DNA of 56,460 nucleotides from Thermoplasmata archaeon (lineage in GTDB: Archaea; Thermoplasmatota; Thermoplasmata; Thermoplasmatales; GCA-001856825): the NCBI GenBank assembly GCA_021797915.1, contig JAJZYT010000010.1, forward strand, positions 1 to 56,460. Direction: 5' to 3'. Shown here in pieces: positions 27,979 through 35,507 of the stretch. The stretch's first letter is position 1. Every line of letters begins with the position of its first letter. The translations under genes were made by a program, and so were the position numbers. The notes beneath the pieces were generated by a model. The model was not told the origin of the DNA. It saw nothing but the letters and a program-made list of their open reading frames with translations, and searched no databases.

Positions 27979-28986
27979 TTACCATCCGCGGCCTTGGATC
28001 TTTTCGGAAGCTTCCATCTTCTCTACGTCCCTTCCCTTCATTCCAGGAAGGCCCTTGCTCACCTCTACCATTACGGAAGGATCGTCCCACGCTGCAGTTG
28101 CCTGAACCACTGCTGATGCCATTTTGTCAGGATTTGAACTCTTGAAAATACCGCTACCTACGAAAACTCCATCTACTCCGTGCTCCATCATCAGGACAGC
28201 ATCTGCGGGGGATGCTATTCCTCCAGCAGCGAAATTGACCACTGGTAGCCTCTTTGCCTTTTTGACTTCCTTTAGTACCTCATGGATTCCAGACTTTATC
28301 TCACCATATGTGTAATTTCCGAAGATTATGTCCTTGTCGGTTATCATTTCCCTCCCGTACAACGTTCCCCTAACTTCTTTGGTGAGTTTCTCATAGCTCT
28401 TCGAGACGTTGAGCGACATTTCCCACAGTTCATTTTCGTCGGCCAAAACGACCTCCTGGATTCCCTGATTAACCTGCCTAACGTGCCTTACAGCCTCGAT
28501 TATGTCTCCTGTTCCGGCCTCTCCCTTCGTCCTTATCATTGCCGCTCCCTCCCAGATCCTCCTTACTGCCTCTCCCAAGTTCCTTGCTCCACAAACGAAT
28601 GGGATAGAAATTTCTTTCTTGTTTATGTGGAAGAATGGATCAGCTGGCGTCAGGACTTCCGATTCATCTATCATGTCAATCCCGAGCTCCTCCAGTGCCT
28701 TGGCCTCTGCAAGGTGACCTATTCTGACTTTTGCCATGACTGGAATCGTCACGGCTTCAACTATCTCCTTGATCTTGAGTGGATCTGCCATTCTGGCTAC
28801 ACCTCCCTCTGCCCTTATGTCCGCTGGTACTCTTTCAAGTGCCATAACAGAGATGGCGCCCGCACCTTCTGCTATCTTTGCTTGATCTGCATTTGTAACG
28901 TCCATGATGACCCCTCCTTTTGTCATTTTGGCAAATCCCTTCTTTAATAGATCTGTTCCATACTTTACCTTAATCTCAGTTGCCAT
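27979..28986 (-). CDS. pdxS: pyridoxal 5'-phosphate synthase, PdxS lyase subunit
   Basis: TIM-barrel subunit (335 aa) that makes PLP from ribose-5-phosphate, glyceraldehyde-3-phosphate and ammonia. Recognisable stretches are [76 protein letters not shown], and [18 protein letters not shown]. The glutaminase partner PdxT, often adjacent, is not in this window. A PfkB-family kinase follows 9 bp downstream. Confidence 0.96.
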   Translation of the reverse strand: MATEIKVKYGTDLLKKGFAKMTKGGVIMDVTNADQAKIAEGAGAISVMALERVPADIRAEGGVARMADPLKIKEIVEAVTIPVMAKVRIGHLAEAKALEELGIDMIDESEVLTPADPFFHINKKEISIPFVCGARNLGEAVRRIWEGAAMIRTKGEAGTGDIIEAVRHVRQVNQGIQEVVLADENELWEMSLNVSKSYEKLTKEVRGTLYGREMITDKDIIFGNYTYGEIKSGIHEVLKEVKKAKRLPVVNFAAGGIASPADAVLMMEHGVDGVFVGSGIFKSSNPDKMASAVVQATAAWDDPSVMVEVSKGLPGMKGRDVEKMEASEKIQGRGW

Positions 28987-29008
28987 ACAAGATATATCAC
29001 AATCTTCA

Positions 29009-29018
29009 AAATATACAT
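29009..29018 (-). promoter_or_regulatory. Box A promoter for pdxS
   Basis: Minus-strand ATGTATATTT centred about 27 bp from ATG 28986, compatible with a leaderless transcript. By eye. Confidence 0.5.
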
Positions 29019-29137
29019 TTCCAATTTTATTGACTCTAATTCAATAGACTAAATGGCTTGTTTTCTGTAGATTCCATTAAATAACAAACTTTTCAAATTA
29101 TTGGGAAAAATTTAATTTCCTCCTAACATAATGAATT

Positions 29138-30028
29138 ATGAAATTGATACGCAAGGGGAAGGTTAAGGAAGTATACGACATTGGTGAAAATCTCTTGTTC
29201 GTTTTCACCGACCAGATATCTGTTTTTGATAAAGTAATTCCTTCACTGGTTCCGGACAAAGGAGAATCACTGGCTAGGACTTCTGAATACTGGTTCGACC
29301 AGGCAACCAAACTGGGGATATCTAATCATCTTCTCGAATTTAAGAACAAGAGAGAGATGGTGGTGAAGAAGTTCGAAATAATAGAAGGACGTGCTTCCCC
29401 GGACAAGAGAAATTATCTTGTACCCCTAGAATTCATAATGCGTTATTATGTTGCGGGGTCGCTGCTAGATCGGATCGAAAAGGGAAAGACAAAATTTCAG
29501 GATCTGGGGTTCAAGAACCCTCCAAAACACGGAGATAAGATACCCGAACCACTCTTTGAAATGACAACCAAATTCGAAAAAACAGACAGGCTTTTGGATT
29601 TAGCGGAGGCGAAGCAGATCGGCGGATTGAGTGATGATGACGTCAATAACATCAGAGAAACGATCACGAAGATGGATAGTAAGATAAACACCGAGGCACA
29701 TTCGCGTGGACTGATTCACGCAGACGGTAAGAAGGAATTCGCACTTGACAGTGAAAGAGCCCCTGTGCTGGTTGATACTTTTGGAACCGCCGATGAGGAC
29801 AGATTCTGGGAAAAAGAAGACTACGAGAGAGATCGCACTCTGGTTGAGAGAAGCAAGGAATTCGTGAGACAGTATTACAGGAGAATAGGATATTATCAAA
29901 ACCTTGTCGACGCACGAAGCAAGGGAGCAGTGGAGCCAGCCATTCCGCCCCTCCCTAACGATATTCTGTCAGATACGTCCTCCCTTTACAGGAAACTGTA
30001 CGAGAGAATCACTGGGCAAGTTTGGTGA
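29138..30028 (+). CDS. purC: phosphoribosylaminoimidazole-succinocarboxamide (SAICAR) synthase
   Basis: Cytoplasmic ATP-grasp-like enzyme of de novo purine synthesis (296 aa), joining CAIR and aspartate. Motifs are IRKGKVKEVYDIGENLLFVF at the N terminus, TDQISVFDKVIPSLVPDKG, LEFIMRYYVAGSLLDRIEKG and LIHADGKKEFALD with LVDTFGTADEDRFW. The gene is monocistronic with an AT-rich promoter region about 25-30 bp upstream. No other pur genes are present. Confidence 0.95.
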   Translation: MKLIRKGKVKEVYDIGENLLFVFTDQISVFDKVIPSLVPDKGESLARTSEYWFDQATKLGISNHLLEFKNKREMVVKKFEIIEGRASPDKRNYLVPLEFIMRYYVAGSLLDRIEKGKTKFQDLGFKNPPKHGDKIPEPLFEMTTKFEKTDRLLDLAEAKQIGGLSDDDVNNIRETITKMDSKINTEAHSRGLIHADGKKEFALDSERAPVLVDTFGTADEDRFWEKEDYERDRTLVERSKEFVRQYYRRIGYYQNLVDARSKGAVEPAIPPLPNDILSDTSSLYRKLYERITGQVW

Positions 30029-30218
30029 TTCAAATTGAACAAACACTCGCAGCGACTGTAAATGGTCAATGTCCTTGGAAGTCGTTGAAAATGAGCCTTT
30101 AGCCATATTCAGTCTGGGGCACACTTTCAGGAACTTCCTCATGACCGAATTACGATGCTGATCGACGGACTGATGTTCTCTGGATCAGTGGAGCGAGCTT
30201 AAACAGCTTATCTCCATT

Positions 30219-30230
30219 AAAGATATATCG
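30219..30230 (+). promoter_or_regulatory. Box A promoter for tRNA-Leu
   Basis: AAAGATATATCG centred about 29 bp before the first base of the tRNA, a normal archaeal spacing. Confidence 0.55.
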
Positions 30231-30252
30231 AAAGAATTTCTTTCCCCGTAAA

Positions 30253-30337
30253 GCGGAGGTTGCCGAGCTAGGTCAAAGGTGCCAGATTGAGGGTCTGGCT
30301 CCGTAGGGATCCGGGAGTTCAAATCTCCCCCTCCGCA
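30253..30337 (+). tRNA. tRNA-Leu (anticodon GAG), no intron, CCA not encoded
   Basis: An 85-nt class II tRNA. Acceptor stem GCGGAGG pairs perfectly with CCTCCGC, the discriminator is A, the anticodon stem CCAGA/TCTGG encloses loop TTGAGGG (anticodon GAG, reading CUC/CUU), a long variable arm follows, and the T arm is GGGAG-TTCAAAT-CTCCC. The D arm is GCC...GGT. All features fit archaeal tRNA-Leu. Confidence 0.97.
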
Positions 30338-30802
30338 TCAAGACTAAGTCCGACAGAGCAAGACAGAAAGTCATATTGTATTTGAAAGAACAAGTGTAGT
30401 TATCTTTCATAATACGAAATTCAATCTCCTTGCGAAATGGTAATAATGATATTATTTGCTAGTAGTGGAAATTACCTCCAAGAAGATCGAAAAAAGCAAA
30501 GTGAGGGGGAAGAAGATTTCTTAAATATATTGTAGTGAAGTGATTCAAAATTACTAGAGGCTGGAATAAGAGAGGAGGAAACAAGATTGAGAATGTCAAA
30601 TATAAGCAAGCTCAGGAAGCGAAGGATACGCCAAAAGTGTGAGAAAAGTTTCCAAATGTTTGGATTCTACTGAGGAACTACGAAAATCCTCTGATTATTA
30701 TCTATTTTCAGAAGTTATTCTATTCTTTGTTATGATGGTTCATTCAACCGCTCCATACTTGGGAGTTTAGGAATCCGGAATTGAATCAGCAGCAGGCGAT
30801 AC
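30338..30802 (+). other. Intergenic stretch with no supported gene
   Basis: 465 bp after the tRNA. I see no convincing protein or RNA gene. One short frame after a GAGGAGG Shine-Dalgarno-like run near 30576 would give about 24 basic residues (MSNISKLRKRRIRQ and on), too weak to call. Confidence 0.4.
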
Positions 30803-31045
30803 TCACTTGTCTTTGGACTTACTTTTTGGCTTCTTCTTCAGACTATTCTTAATACCCCTCACTGAAGACTCCACCTCCATGAGATCCTTCTTGATTATTT
30901 GCGTAACACTTCTCTTTTTTGGAGACCGACTCTTCTTCAATTCTTTAGCTAGTGCCTTTTGGAGAGCCTCTTTTCTGACCCTCTTTGCATACTTTATCTC
31001 CTTCCTCTTCTCCTCCTTCTTCAACTCTCTCTTCCAGTCATTCAT
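30803..31045 (-). CDS. small Lys/Arg-rich protein of unknown function
   Basis: An 80-aa highly basic, low-complexity protein, mostly predicted helix (ELKKEEKRKEIKYAKRVRK). Family unknown. Such composition suggests nucleic-acid or ribosome binding, but that is only inference. Its start overlaps the stop of an upstream 32-aa frame, pointing to a two-gene unit on the minus strand. Confidence 0.5.
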   Translation of the reverse strand: MNDWKRELKKEEKRKEIKYAKRVRKEALQKALAKELKKSRSPKKRSVTQIIKKDLMEVESSVRGIKNSLKKKPKSKSKDK

Positions 31046-31136
31046 AGTTGTTTAGACTCCTCCTCCACGAATCGAGAATCCTGTTCGCAATCTGTATAAC
31101 TAGCAGAAGGCGGAATCGTCGAATTCTCTTTTTCAT
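31038..31136 (-). CDS. possible 32-aa basic peptide, coupled to the next gene
   Basis: A short minus-strand frame (MKKRIRRFRLLLVIQIANRI and 12 more residues) begins about 29 bp downstream of a minus-strand box A-like ACTTATATGA at 31161-31170, which fits a leaderless start. Its stop lies just inside the start of the Lys/Arg-rich gene (8-bp overlap). Amphipathic and strongly basic. No family recognised. It is supported only by position and promoter spacing. Confidence 0.35.
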   Translation of the reverse strand: MKKRIRRFRLLLVIQIANRILDSWRRSLNNYE

Positions 31137-31471
31137 ATGTAAAGCTCCATCGAAACGACTTCATATAAGTATTGCGAATGATTTTACTTCAGATATCGAC
31201 TTTAGGGGGTTTGCCGTGGAATATGCATAATCTCGATTATCTCTATTGTTAGAACCATTTTTTTTCTTACTTATGGCTACTGATTTAATAGATACGTATA
31301 GCAGCCGGTATCTGGCTACAGTTTCAAGCATTTTGCGATCTGATGAAACCTATCGGAGATAAATTTTCTGTGAAAATTTCCGGACACAATGGGTCTGTAT
31401 TTATAATCCGAACAGTCTAATTCTTCATATCTGAACACTCCACAAAAATACTTATCAAATATTCAAGTGGC
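31137..31471 (+). other. Divergent intergenic region, promoters only
   Basis: 335 bp between a minus-strand small-gene unit and mscS. It holds the minus-strand box A-like site at 31161-31170 and a plus-strand AAATACTTATC near 31446-31456, about 20 bp before the GTG of mscS. No coding or RNA feature is otherwise seen. Confidence 0.4.
31161..31170 (-). promoter_or_regulatory. Box A promoter for the small basic peptide unit
   Basis: Minus-strand ACTTATATGA about 29 bp upstream of ATG 31136. Confidence 0.4.
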
Positions 31472-32356
31472 GTGACTGTGAAAAATAAGGGATTGGTCAG
31501 TCGGATTTGGTGGATAGTTCTGACGGGACTGGTGCTAATTGCGCTAGTTTTCTTCTTTACGAAGATCAAATCTATCATACCCATAGGTTATTTACAGTAT
31601 GACAACGTAATACAGGCTACTCTCTTCGGAATAATTCTGTACATGGTGCTTAGACTGATTCTAAAGACACTGGAAAGATCTCTGGAAAGAAGAATTCAGA
31701 AGAAGTACGTAAAACCCCTGATCTTCCTCTTGTCGATTGCTGGTTATTTCATTATACTGTTGGTCATTCTTGACCTGCTTGGTGTGAATCTGAGCTCTAT
31801 TATACTAGGCGGTGCATTTGTTGGTGCAATAATAGGGCTCGCAGCACAACAGATTCTTTCTAATTTCTTCAGTGGGATCCTCCTAATATGGTCTAGGCCG
31901 TTCGTCCCAGGCGATTATATCGAATTCAATTCGTGGCAGTTTTCTTACATGCTGCCATCCTATCCTCCAAAGTATCTATCGAGGGACGAGTTCAGATGGA
32001 AAATAAAAGGAAGGGTGGAGGACATATCCATGAACTTCACGACCATCGTTGAGGATGATGGAACTGTTTTAAAGATGCCAAATAGCATAGTAATCCAAGG
32101 TGCGACTGCAGTAAACCCGGTTAGAAACAGAATACAGATCCGGACGGAAATTCTGAAGAATGTGGACTATGCAAAATTTAAGAAGGATGTAGAATCCATC
32201 GTTTCGATTTCTAAAGAAATAATGAGTTACCAGAGCTACATTGAGGAAATCGGTAGAGAGACTTACCTGGTTGTTATAACTCTCACTATAGGGAGTGAAG
32301 ACTCTGAAGGAATTAGGGGAAAATTCTTAGAAAACCTGCTAGCAGCGGGAAAGTGA
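31472..32356 (+). CDS. MscS-family mechanosensitive ion channel
   Basis: Membrane channel of 294 aa (GTG start) expected to open under hypo-osmotic tension. It has hydrophobic helices near residues 12-32, 42-62 and 80-105, and the pore-lining MscS helix followed by the cytoplasmic beta domain: GAIIGLAAQQILSNFFSGIL then WSRPFVPGDYIEF. The later region (DGTVLKMPNSIVIQGATAV) is the typical MscS beta/vestibule part. Shorter C-terminal domain than some homologues. The gene is single, divergent from the small basic genes. Confidence 0.92.
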   Translation: MTVKNKGLVSRIWWIVLTGLVLIALVFFFTKIKSIIPIGYLQYDNVIQATLFGIILYMVLRLILKTLERSLERRIQKKYVKPLIFLLSIAGYFIILLVILDLLGVNLSSIILGGAFVGAIIGLAAQQILSNFFSGILLIWSRPFVPGDYIEFNSWQFSYMLPSYPPKYLSRDEFRWKIKGRVEDISMNFTTIVEDDGTVLKMPNSIVIQGATAVNPVRNRIQIRTEILKNVDYAKFKKDVESIVSISKEIMSYQSYIEEIGRETYLVVITLTIGSEDSEGIRGKFLENLLAAGK

Positions 32357-32482
32357 ATTTCCCATTTTGGAGTCACAACAGAAGAAATGAATGACAAGAT
32401 TACAGTTGCAAGGCCAACTATGAGGTCGTCACTGTCTCGAAACATTCTTTCTGTTTGAGGGAGCCTTTTCTTCAAGGTCCGT

Positions 32483-32743
32483 TCACTCGGTCTTCTCTTT
32501 ACTTTTTCCTTTATCGGACTCAGCTTCCTTCATCCGCATATCAACGGTTCTACCGTCAAGAACGTAGAATTCCATTCTCTTAACCAGACCATCAGAAAAT
32601 TTTTCTGGCTCGGTAGCTCTATACCCAAATAATTTCATCGCAAGTATACGGTTGGTAGTGAAGAGTTCATAATATTTGAACCGAAGGGATGCAACCTGCC
32701 TGTTTAAGGACCACAGCTTCACCATTGTTTCATGCTCGGTCAT
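32483..32743 (-). CDS. small coiled-coil protein of unknown function
   Basis: An 86-aa soluble protein with helical/coiled-coil content (VKLWSLNRQVASLRFKYYEL) and a charged C-terminal tail (DKGKSKEKTE). Not recognised. Its ATG overlaps the TGA of a 50-aa upstream gene by 4 bp (ATGA), so both are likely made together. Confidence 0.55.
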   Translation of the reverse strand: MTEHETMVKLWSLNRQVASLRFKYYELFTTNRILAMKLFGYRATEPEKFSDGLVKRMEFYVLDGRTVDMRMKEAESDKGKSKEKTE

Positions 32744-32892
32744 CTTTCCACTTCCTTCAACTTTCCAATGAACAGTTCGTAGTCCTCTCCGGCAACCTTT
32801 ATTCTTTCCTTGAGTAAGGCCAATTGTTTCTCGTTCTCTCGCAGCTCTTTCTGAATGTCATCCACGAAATCCACTCCTTTGTAAGGAATCAT
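32740..32892 (-). CDS. 50-aa helical protein coupled to downstream gene
   Basis: A minus-strand frame of 50 aa starting at ATG 32892 (MIPYKGVDFVDDIQKELREN and 30 more residues). It is predicted almost wholly helical, with heptad-like spacing (LRENEKQLALLKERIKVAG). Its stop overlaps the ATG of the 86-aa gene. The 4-bp overlap and the matching charged coiled-coil character argue that this is a real small gene forming a complex with its neighbour. No family recognised. Confidence 0.5.
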   Translation of the reverse strand: MIPYKGVDFVDDIQKELRENEKQLALLKERIKVAGEDYELFIGKLKEVER

Positions 32893-33149
32893 CACTCTTG
32901 AGAGGGTTTGGCTCGAGCAGCGCGGGAGGATTCCATCTCCTAAGTCTCAATTCCTAATACCTATTTATTTTCTTCCTCAACCAGGTTCGTTCACGGTTCC
33001 CAATTATATAAGATTTCAATCTAGTAGAAGCGATCCCTACGTTTATTGTAAGGATGAACAGGGTTATTGCGGACATTTTGTAGCAATTCATAAAGCCATT
33101 TCTGAGAACGAAAAATATGAAATGGAAAATAGCATTGCAAGGTAGTCAA

Positions 33150-34304
33150 CTACTGCACCCTGAAGGGTTGCAGCTTGTTGCTGGTCTCCGCCACGTCCGT
33201 AGGCATGGATTCATCGAACCGCAACGATTGGCTGGTTGACAGCAGCCTGAAGTACTCAGATTTACCGAGTACCTCGATGTTTCTTGATGCATTGAGATCG
33301 GCATGAAGCTCGAATCCACACTTCAGGCAGCGAAAAACAGATCCTTTTCGGTTGTCCTTATGGACGTATCCACAGGATGAACACCTCTGAGATGTGTATC
33401 TAGGATTCACATAGACGACCGATTTGTTTCTTTCCTGGGCCTTGTATTCGATGAACTGCTCCAGGTGATGAGGAGACCATGAACCGAGTTTACGATTGAA
33501 TCTCCTTCCATTGCGCTTCGTTCTCATTCTTGCCGATCCCAGGTCTTCAAGTGCAATCACGTCAAATGGAAAATTTACGATCTGCTTTGAAATTGCATGA
33601 TTTGTGTTCTGCACGAACCGTCTCTCTCTTCCGCTCAATTCTTTCAATTTAAGATGTGCGGAACGAGTGCCTGCGTGCTGCAATTTCTTCCTGTTGTAAC
33701 GATATCTTCCCTTCACGTCCTTCAGCTGTGCTGAATTGAAGAAGATGTTATTCGATAATACCGCCATGTTCCTTATGCCTCTATCTACTCCCATTACCTT
33801 TATGTTGTTATATACCTTTTTTTCGACCTCCTTATCTTGCAATTCCACCTGTATCATCACCGACATCTTCCGATGCTTTGTGTCAATGAATACCTGTGCA
33901 TTGGTATATTCTCCCCTGTATTTCTCTATGAGTGGAGAAAGGGCAACTGGAAATACCAGCCTGCCACTGACCGTTGTCAGCGATATTGTGTGCGAATCAG
34001 GATAGAACCTGAACGTTCGCCTGTCATACCTTATGGTCAGAGATTTCCTGTGTATTTTCTTCTCCAGTTTGGTCTGTTTCAATGATTCAGATGCAGTATC
34101 CCTTGCGGTCTGGACAAGTGCAGACGGAAGCGTTGGTATGGCTTTCCTGACATCTTCATACGTTGCCCTGTTAAGCTTGTTCTTGTTGAATGTACGTGCA
34201 GAAAATCCATAGTCCAGAGCCATCTGGCATGCCTCCCTGAATCTCTCTCCTGTTTCCAGAAGTGATTTATCGTAGGGAAGTTTCAGTTTAATAGTTCTGA
34301 ACAT
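33150..34304 (-). CDS. tnpB: TnpB (IS200/IS605 OrfB), complete
   Basis: A 384-aa intact TnpB protein. RuvC residues: Asp in MGVDRGIRNMAV, Glu in VIALEDLGSARM, Asp in HADLNASRNIEV; zinc-finger pairs CSSCG and CLKCG. TnpB proteins are RNA-guided DNA nucleases that use a guide RNA made from the tnpB 3' end and the right flank, which here would be around 33150-33000 and into the gene's 3' part. No TnpA is adjacent, so the element is non-autonomous for transposition. It lies 36 bp from an 80-bp end repeat that is shared with the tnpB at 56196. Confidence 0.94.
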   Translation of the reverse strand: MFRTIKLKLPYDKSLLETGERFREACQMALDYGFSARTFNKNKLNRATYEDVRKAIPTLPSALVQTARDTASESLKQTKLEKKIHRKSLTIRYDRRTFRFYPDSHTISLTTVSGRLVFPVALSPLIEKYRGEYTNAQVFIDTKHRKMSVMIQVELQDKEVEKKVYNNIKVMGVDRGIRNMAVLSNNIFFNSAQLKDVKGRYRYNRKKLQHAGTRSAHLKLKELSGRERRFVQNTNHAISKQIVNFPFDVIALEDLGSARMRTKRNGRRFNRKLGSWSPHHLEQFIEYKAQERNKSVVYVNPRYTSQRCSSCGYVHKDNRKGSVFRCLKCGFELHADLNASRNIEVLGKSEYFRLLSTSQSLRFDESMPTDVAETSNKLQPFRVQ

Positions 34305-34340
34305 TGTTTAATAGAATGTTATTCCCGGTACTAATGCTTT

Positions 34341-34420
34341 CCTTGAGGAAAGTCCGTGTATCTCCATGCTGAAGCATTGGAGTTTTACAGCTTCCCTCAA
34401 ACTCCCAACAAATATTATAA
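34341..34420 (-). repeat. 80-bp transposon-end repeat, copy 1 (inverted relative to copy 2)
   Basis: The reverse complement of this block aligns without gaps to 56034-56113 with 4 mismatches. It contains an imperfect hairpin (CTCCAATGC/GCATGGAG around a TTCA loop) and a second outer pairing GGAGTTT/AAAACTCC. Both are typical of IS200/IS605 subterminal palindromes. It lies just upstream of the tnpB at 33150-34304. The outer edge is TTATAATATTTG. This is most likely the element's left end. Confidence 0.85.
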
Positions 34421-34437
34421 GAGCGGTAGTCGAAAGT

Positions 34438-34848
34438 ATGAACAGAGGTACATCCAGATTGACTGTCAAGTACGGTTACAGAACCATGGGGTTGTTGATT
34501 GTACTGCTCGCTTTTTCAGCATTCTTACTTGTAGAATATCTTGTGACGGGAGAGAATACACCATTTTTCCTGGCACTTTCAATCGTGTTCTTTCTCCTCA
34601 CCCTGATATTGTTTGTGGGCTTCAGTCAGACCGTTGTGACCAGGATAGAGAAGAGGTATTTTCATTCAGAAAATCTCATTGGTCACTCCGGAAAAATCCT
34701 GAAGGCAGCGAGGGCTGGTGAAAGGGGAACGGTAAACGTTCTGAACGAAGATTGGAGCTTTGTCTGCGATTCCGATACGAACGTTGATGAAACGGTGACA
34801 GTTCGAAACATCATGGACGACAAGGTAACTCTTCAGGTTGAGAGATAG
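34438..34848 (+). CDS. NfeD-like membrane protein (short form)
   Basis: A 136-aa protein from ATG 34438 (an upstream in-frame start at 34366 lies inside the transposon end and is unlikely). It has two hydrophobic helices (near residues 16-36 and 42-62) and a C-terminal OB-like domain with NfeD hallmarks: IGHSGKILKAARAGERGTVN, then NEDWSFVCDSDTNVDETVTV. NfeD proteins usually pair with stomatin/SPFH proteins; none lies beside it. An AT-rich ATTATAA motif at the edge of the repeat lies about 20 bp upstream and may serve as its promoter. Confidence 0.72.
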   Translation: MNRGTSRLTVKYGYRTMGLLIVLLAFSAFLLVEYLVTGENTPFFLALSIVFFLLTLILFVGFSQTVVTRIEKRYFHSENLIGHSGKILKAARAGERGTVNVLNEDWSFVCDSDTNVDETVTVRNIMDDKVTLQVER

Positions 34849-35099
34849 TTAGGACCGAATGTATCCAATCGCATCCCGCAGGACGGTTTCTTGCGGATAT
34901 TTCTGAGACCCTCCGACCCTCCTTAACCAACGTATTAGCATTTCTCTTCACGACGATGTATGAGAAGATCCAAGATAACAATAAGATTAGCATCTGTCAT
35001 GGGGGAATTGGGACAGGTAGATTCCTGGAAAGTGAAATTTGCAAGGAGCAATCCAAAAATTTATATCTAAATTGAAGTAAGACATAAGAGGTCAAAAGT

Positions 35100-35258
35100 A
35101 TGGAAGAAGAGAAAAAGAAAGGTGTGGTCGAAAAGTCAGGAGAAGAGTTAGGGAAGGTAGCTAACAAAGGCGTAGGCGTAGTGAAGGGATTCGGCAAGGG
35201 TCTAGTAAAAGGATTCAAAAATAAGGACGAGAAATCAGAAGAAGAGAAAAAAGAATAG
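35100..35258 (+). CDS. 52-aa glycine/lysine-rich small protein
   Basis: Short gene with an AT-rich box (TTTATAT near 35060) about 35 bp upstream and a GGTC-type leader before the ATG. The middle is a regular pattern of Gly at alternate positions with Lys, Val and Phe (KGVGVVKGFGKGLVKGF), like a glycine zipper or amphipathic membrane-active helix, flanked by charged ends. No family recognised. Could be a small membrane-associated or nucleic-acid-binding protein. Confidence 0.45.
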   Translation: MEEEKKKGVVEKSGEELGKVANKGVGVVKGFGKGLVKGFKNKDEKSEEEKKE

Positions 35259-35507
35259 ATCCCTTATCTGATACTCTCGCTTGAGTATGGAAGGGTAAAT
35301 TCAACAATCCACCCTCTCAGCATGTCCGTGCAGGCATGGTTATACATATAGACGCAGTAAGGAATCTGTTTAGTCCATTCTATTATGGTCATAAAGATGG
35401 AAAATTAGACTATCAGTTTTTATCGTAGAAACCATTAAAATTTCCCAAATTTTGTTTGACAAAATGTAATAGATAAAGTTATAACAATATTAACTCTAAA
35501 GGATTTG

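Noticed and set aside
30568-30670. Possible 24-aa basic peptide after a GAGGAGG run
   Set aside because: Too short and without promoter at the right spacing; mentioned only in the intergenic entry.
31048-31230. 60-aa plus-strand frame
   Set aside because: Composition (RRRNRRILFF) and lack of promoter or Shine-Dalgarno suggest a shadow of the minus-strand small genes.
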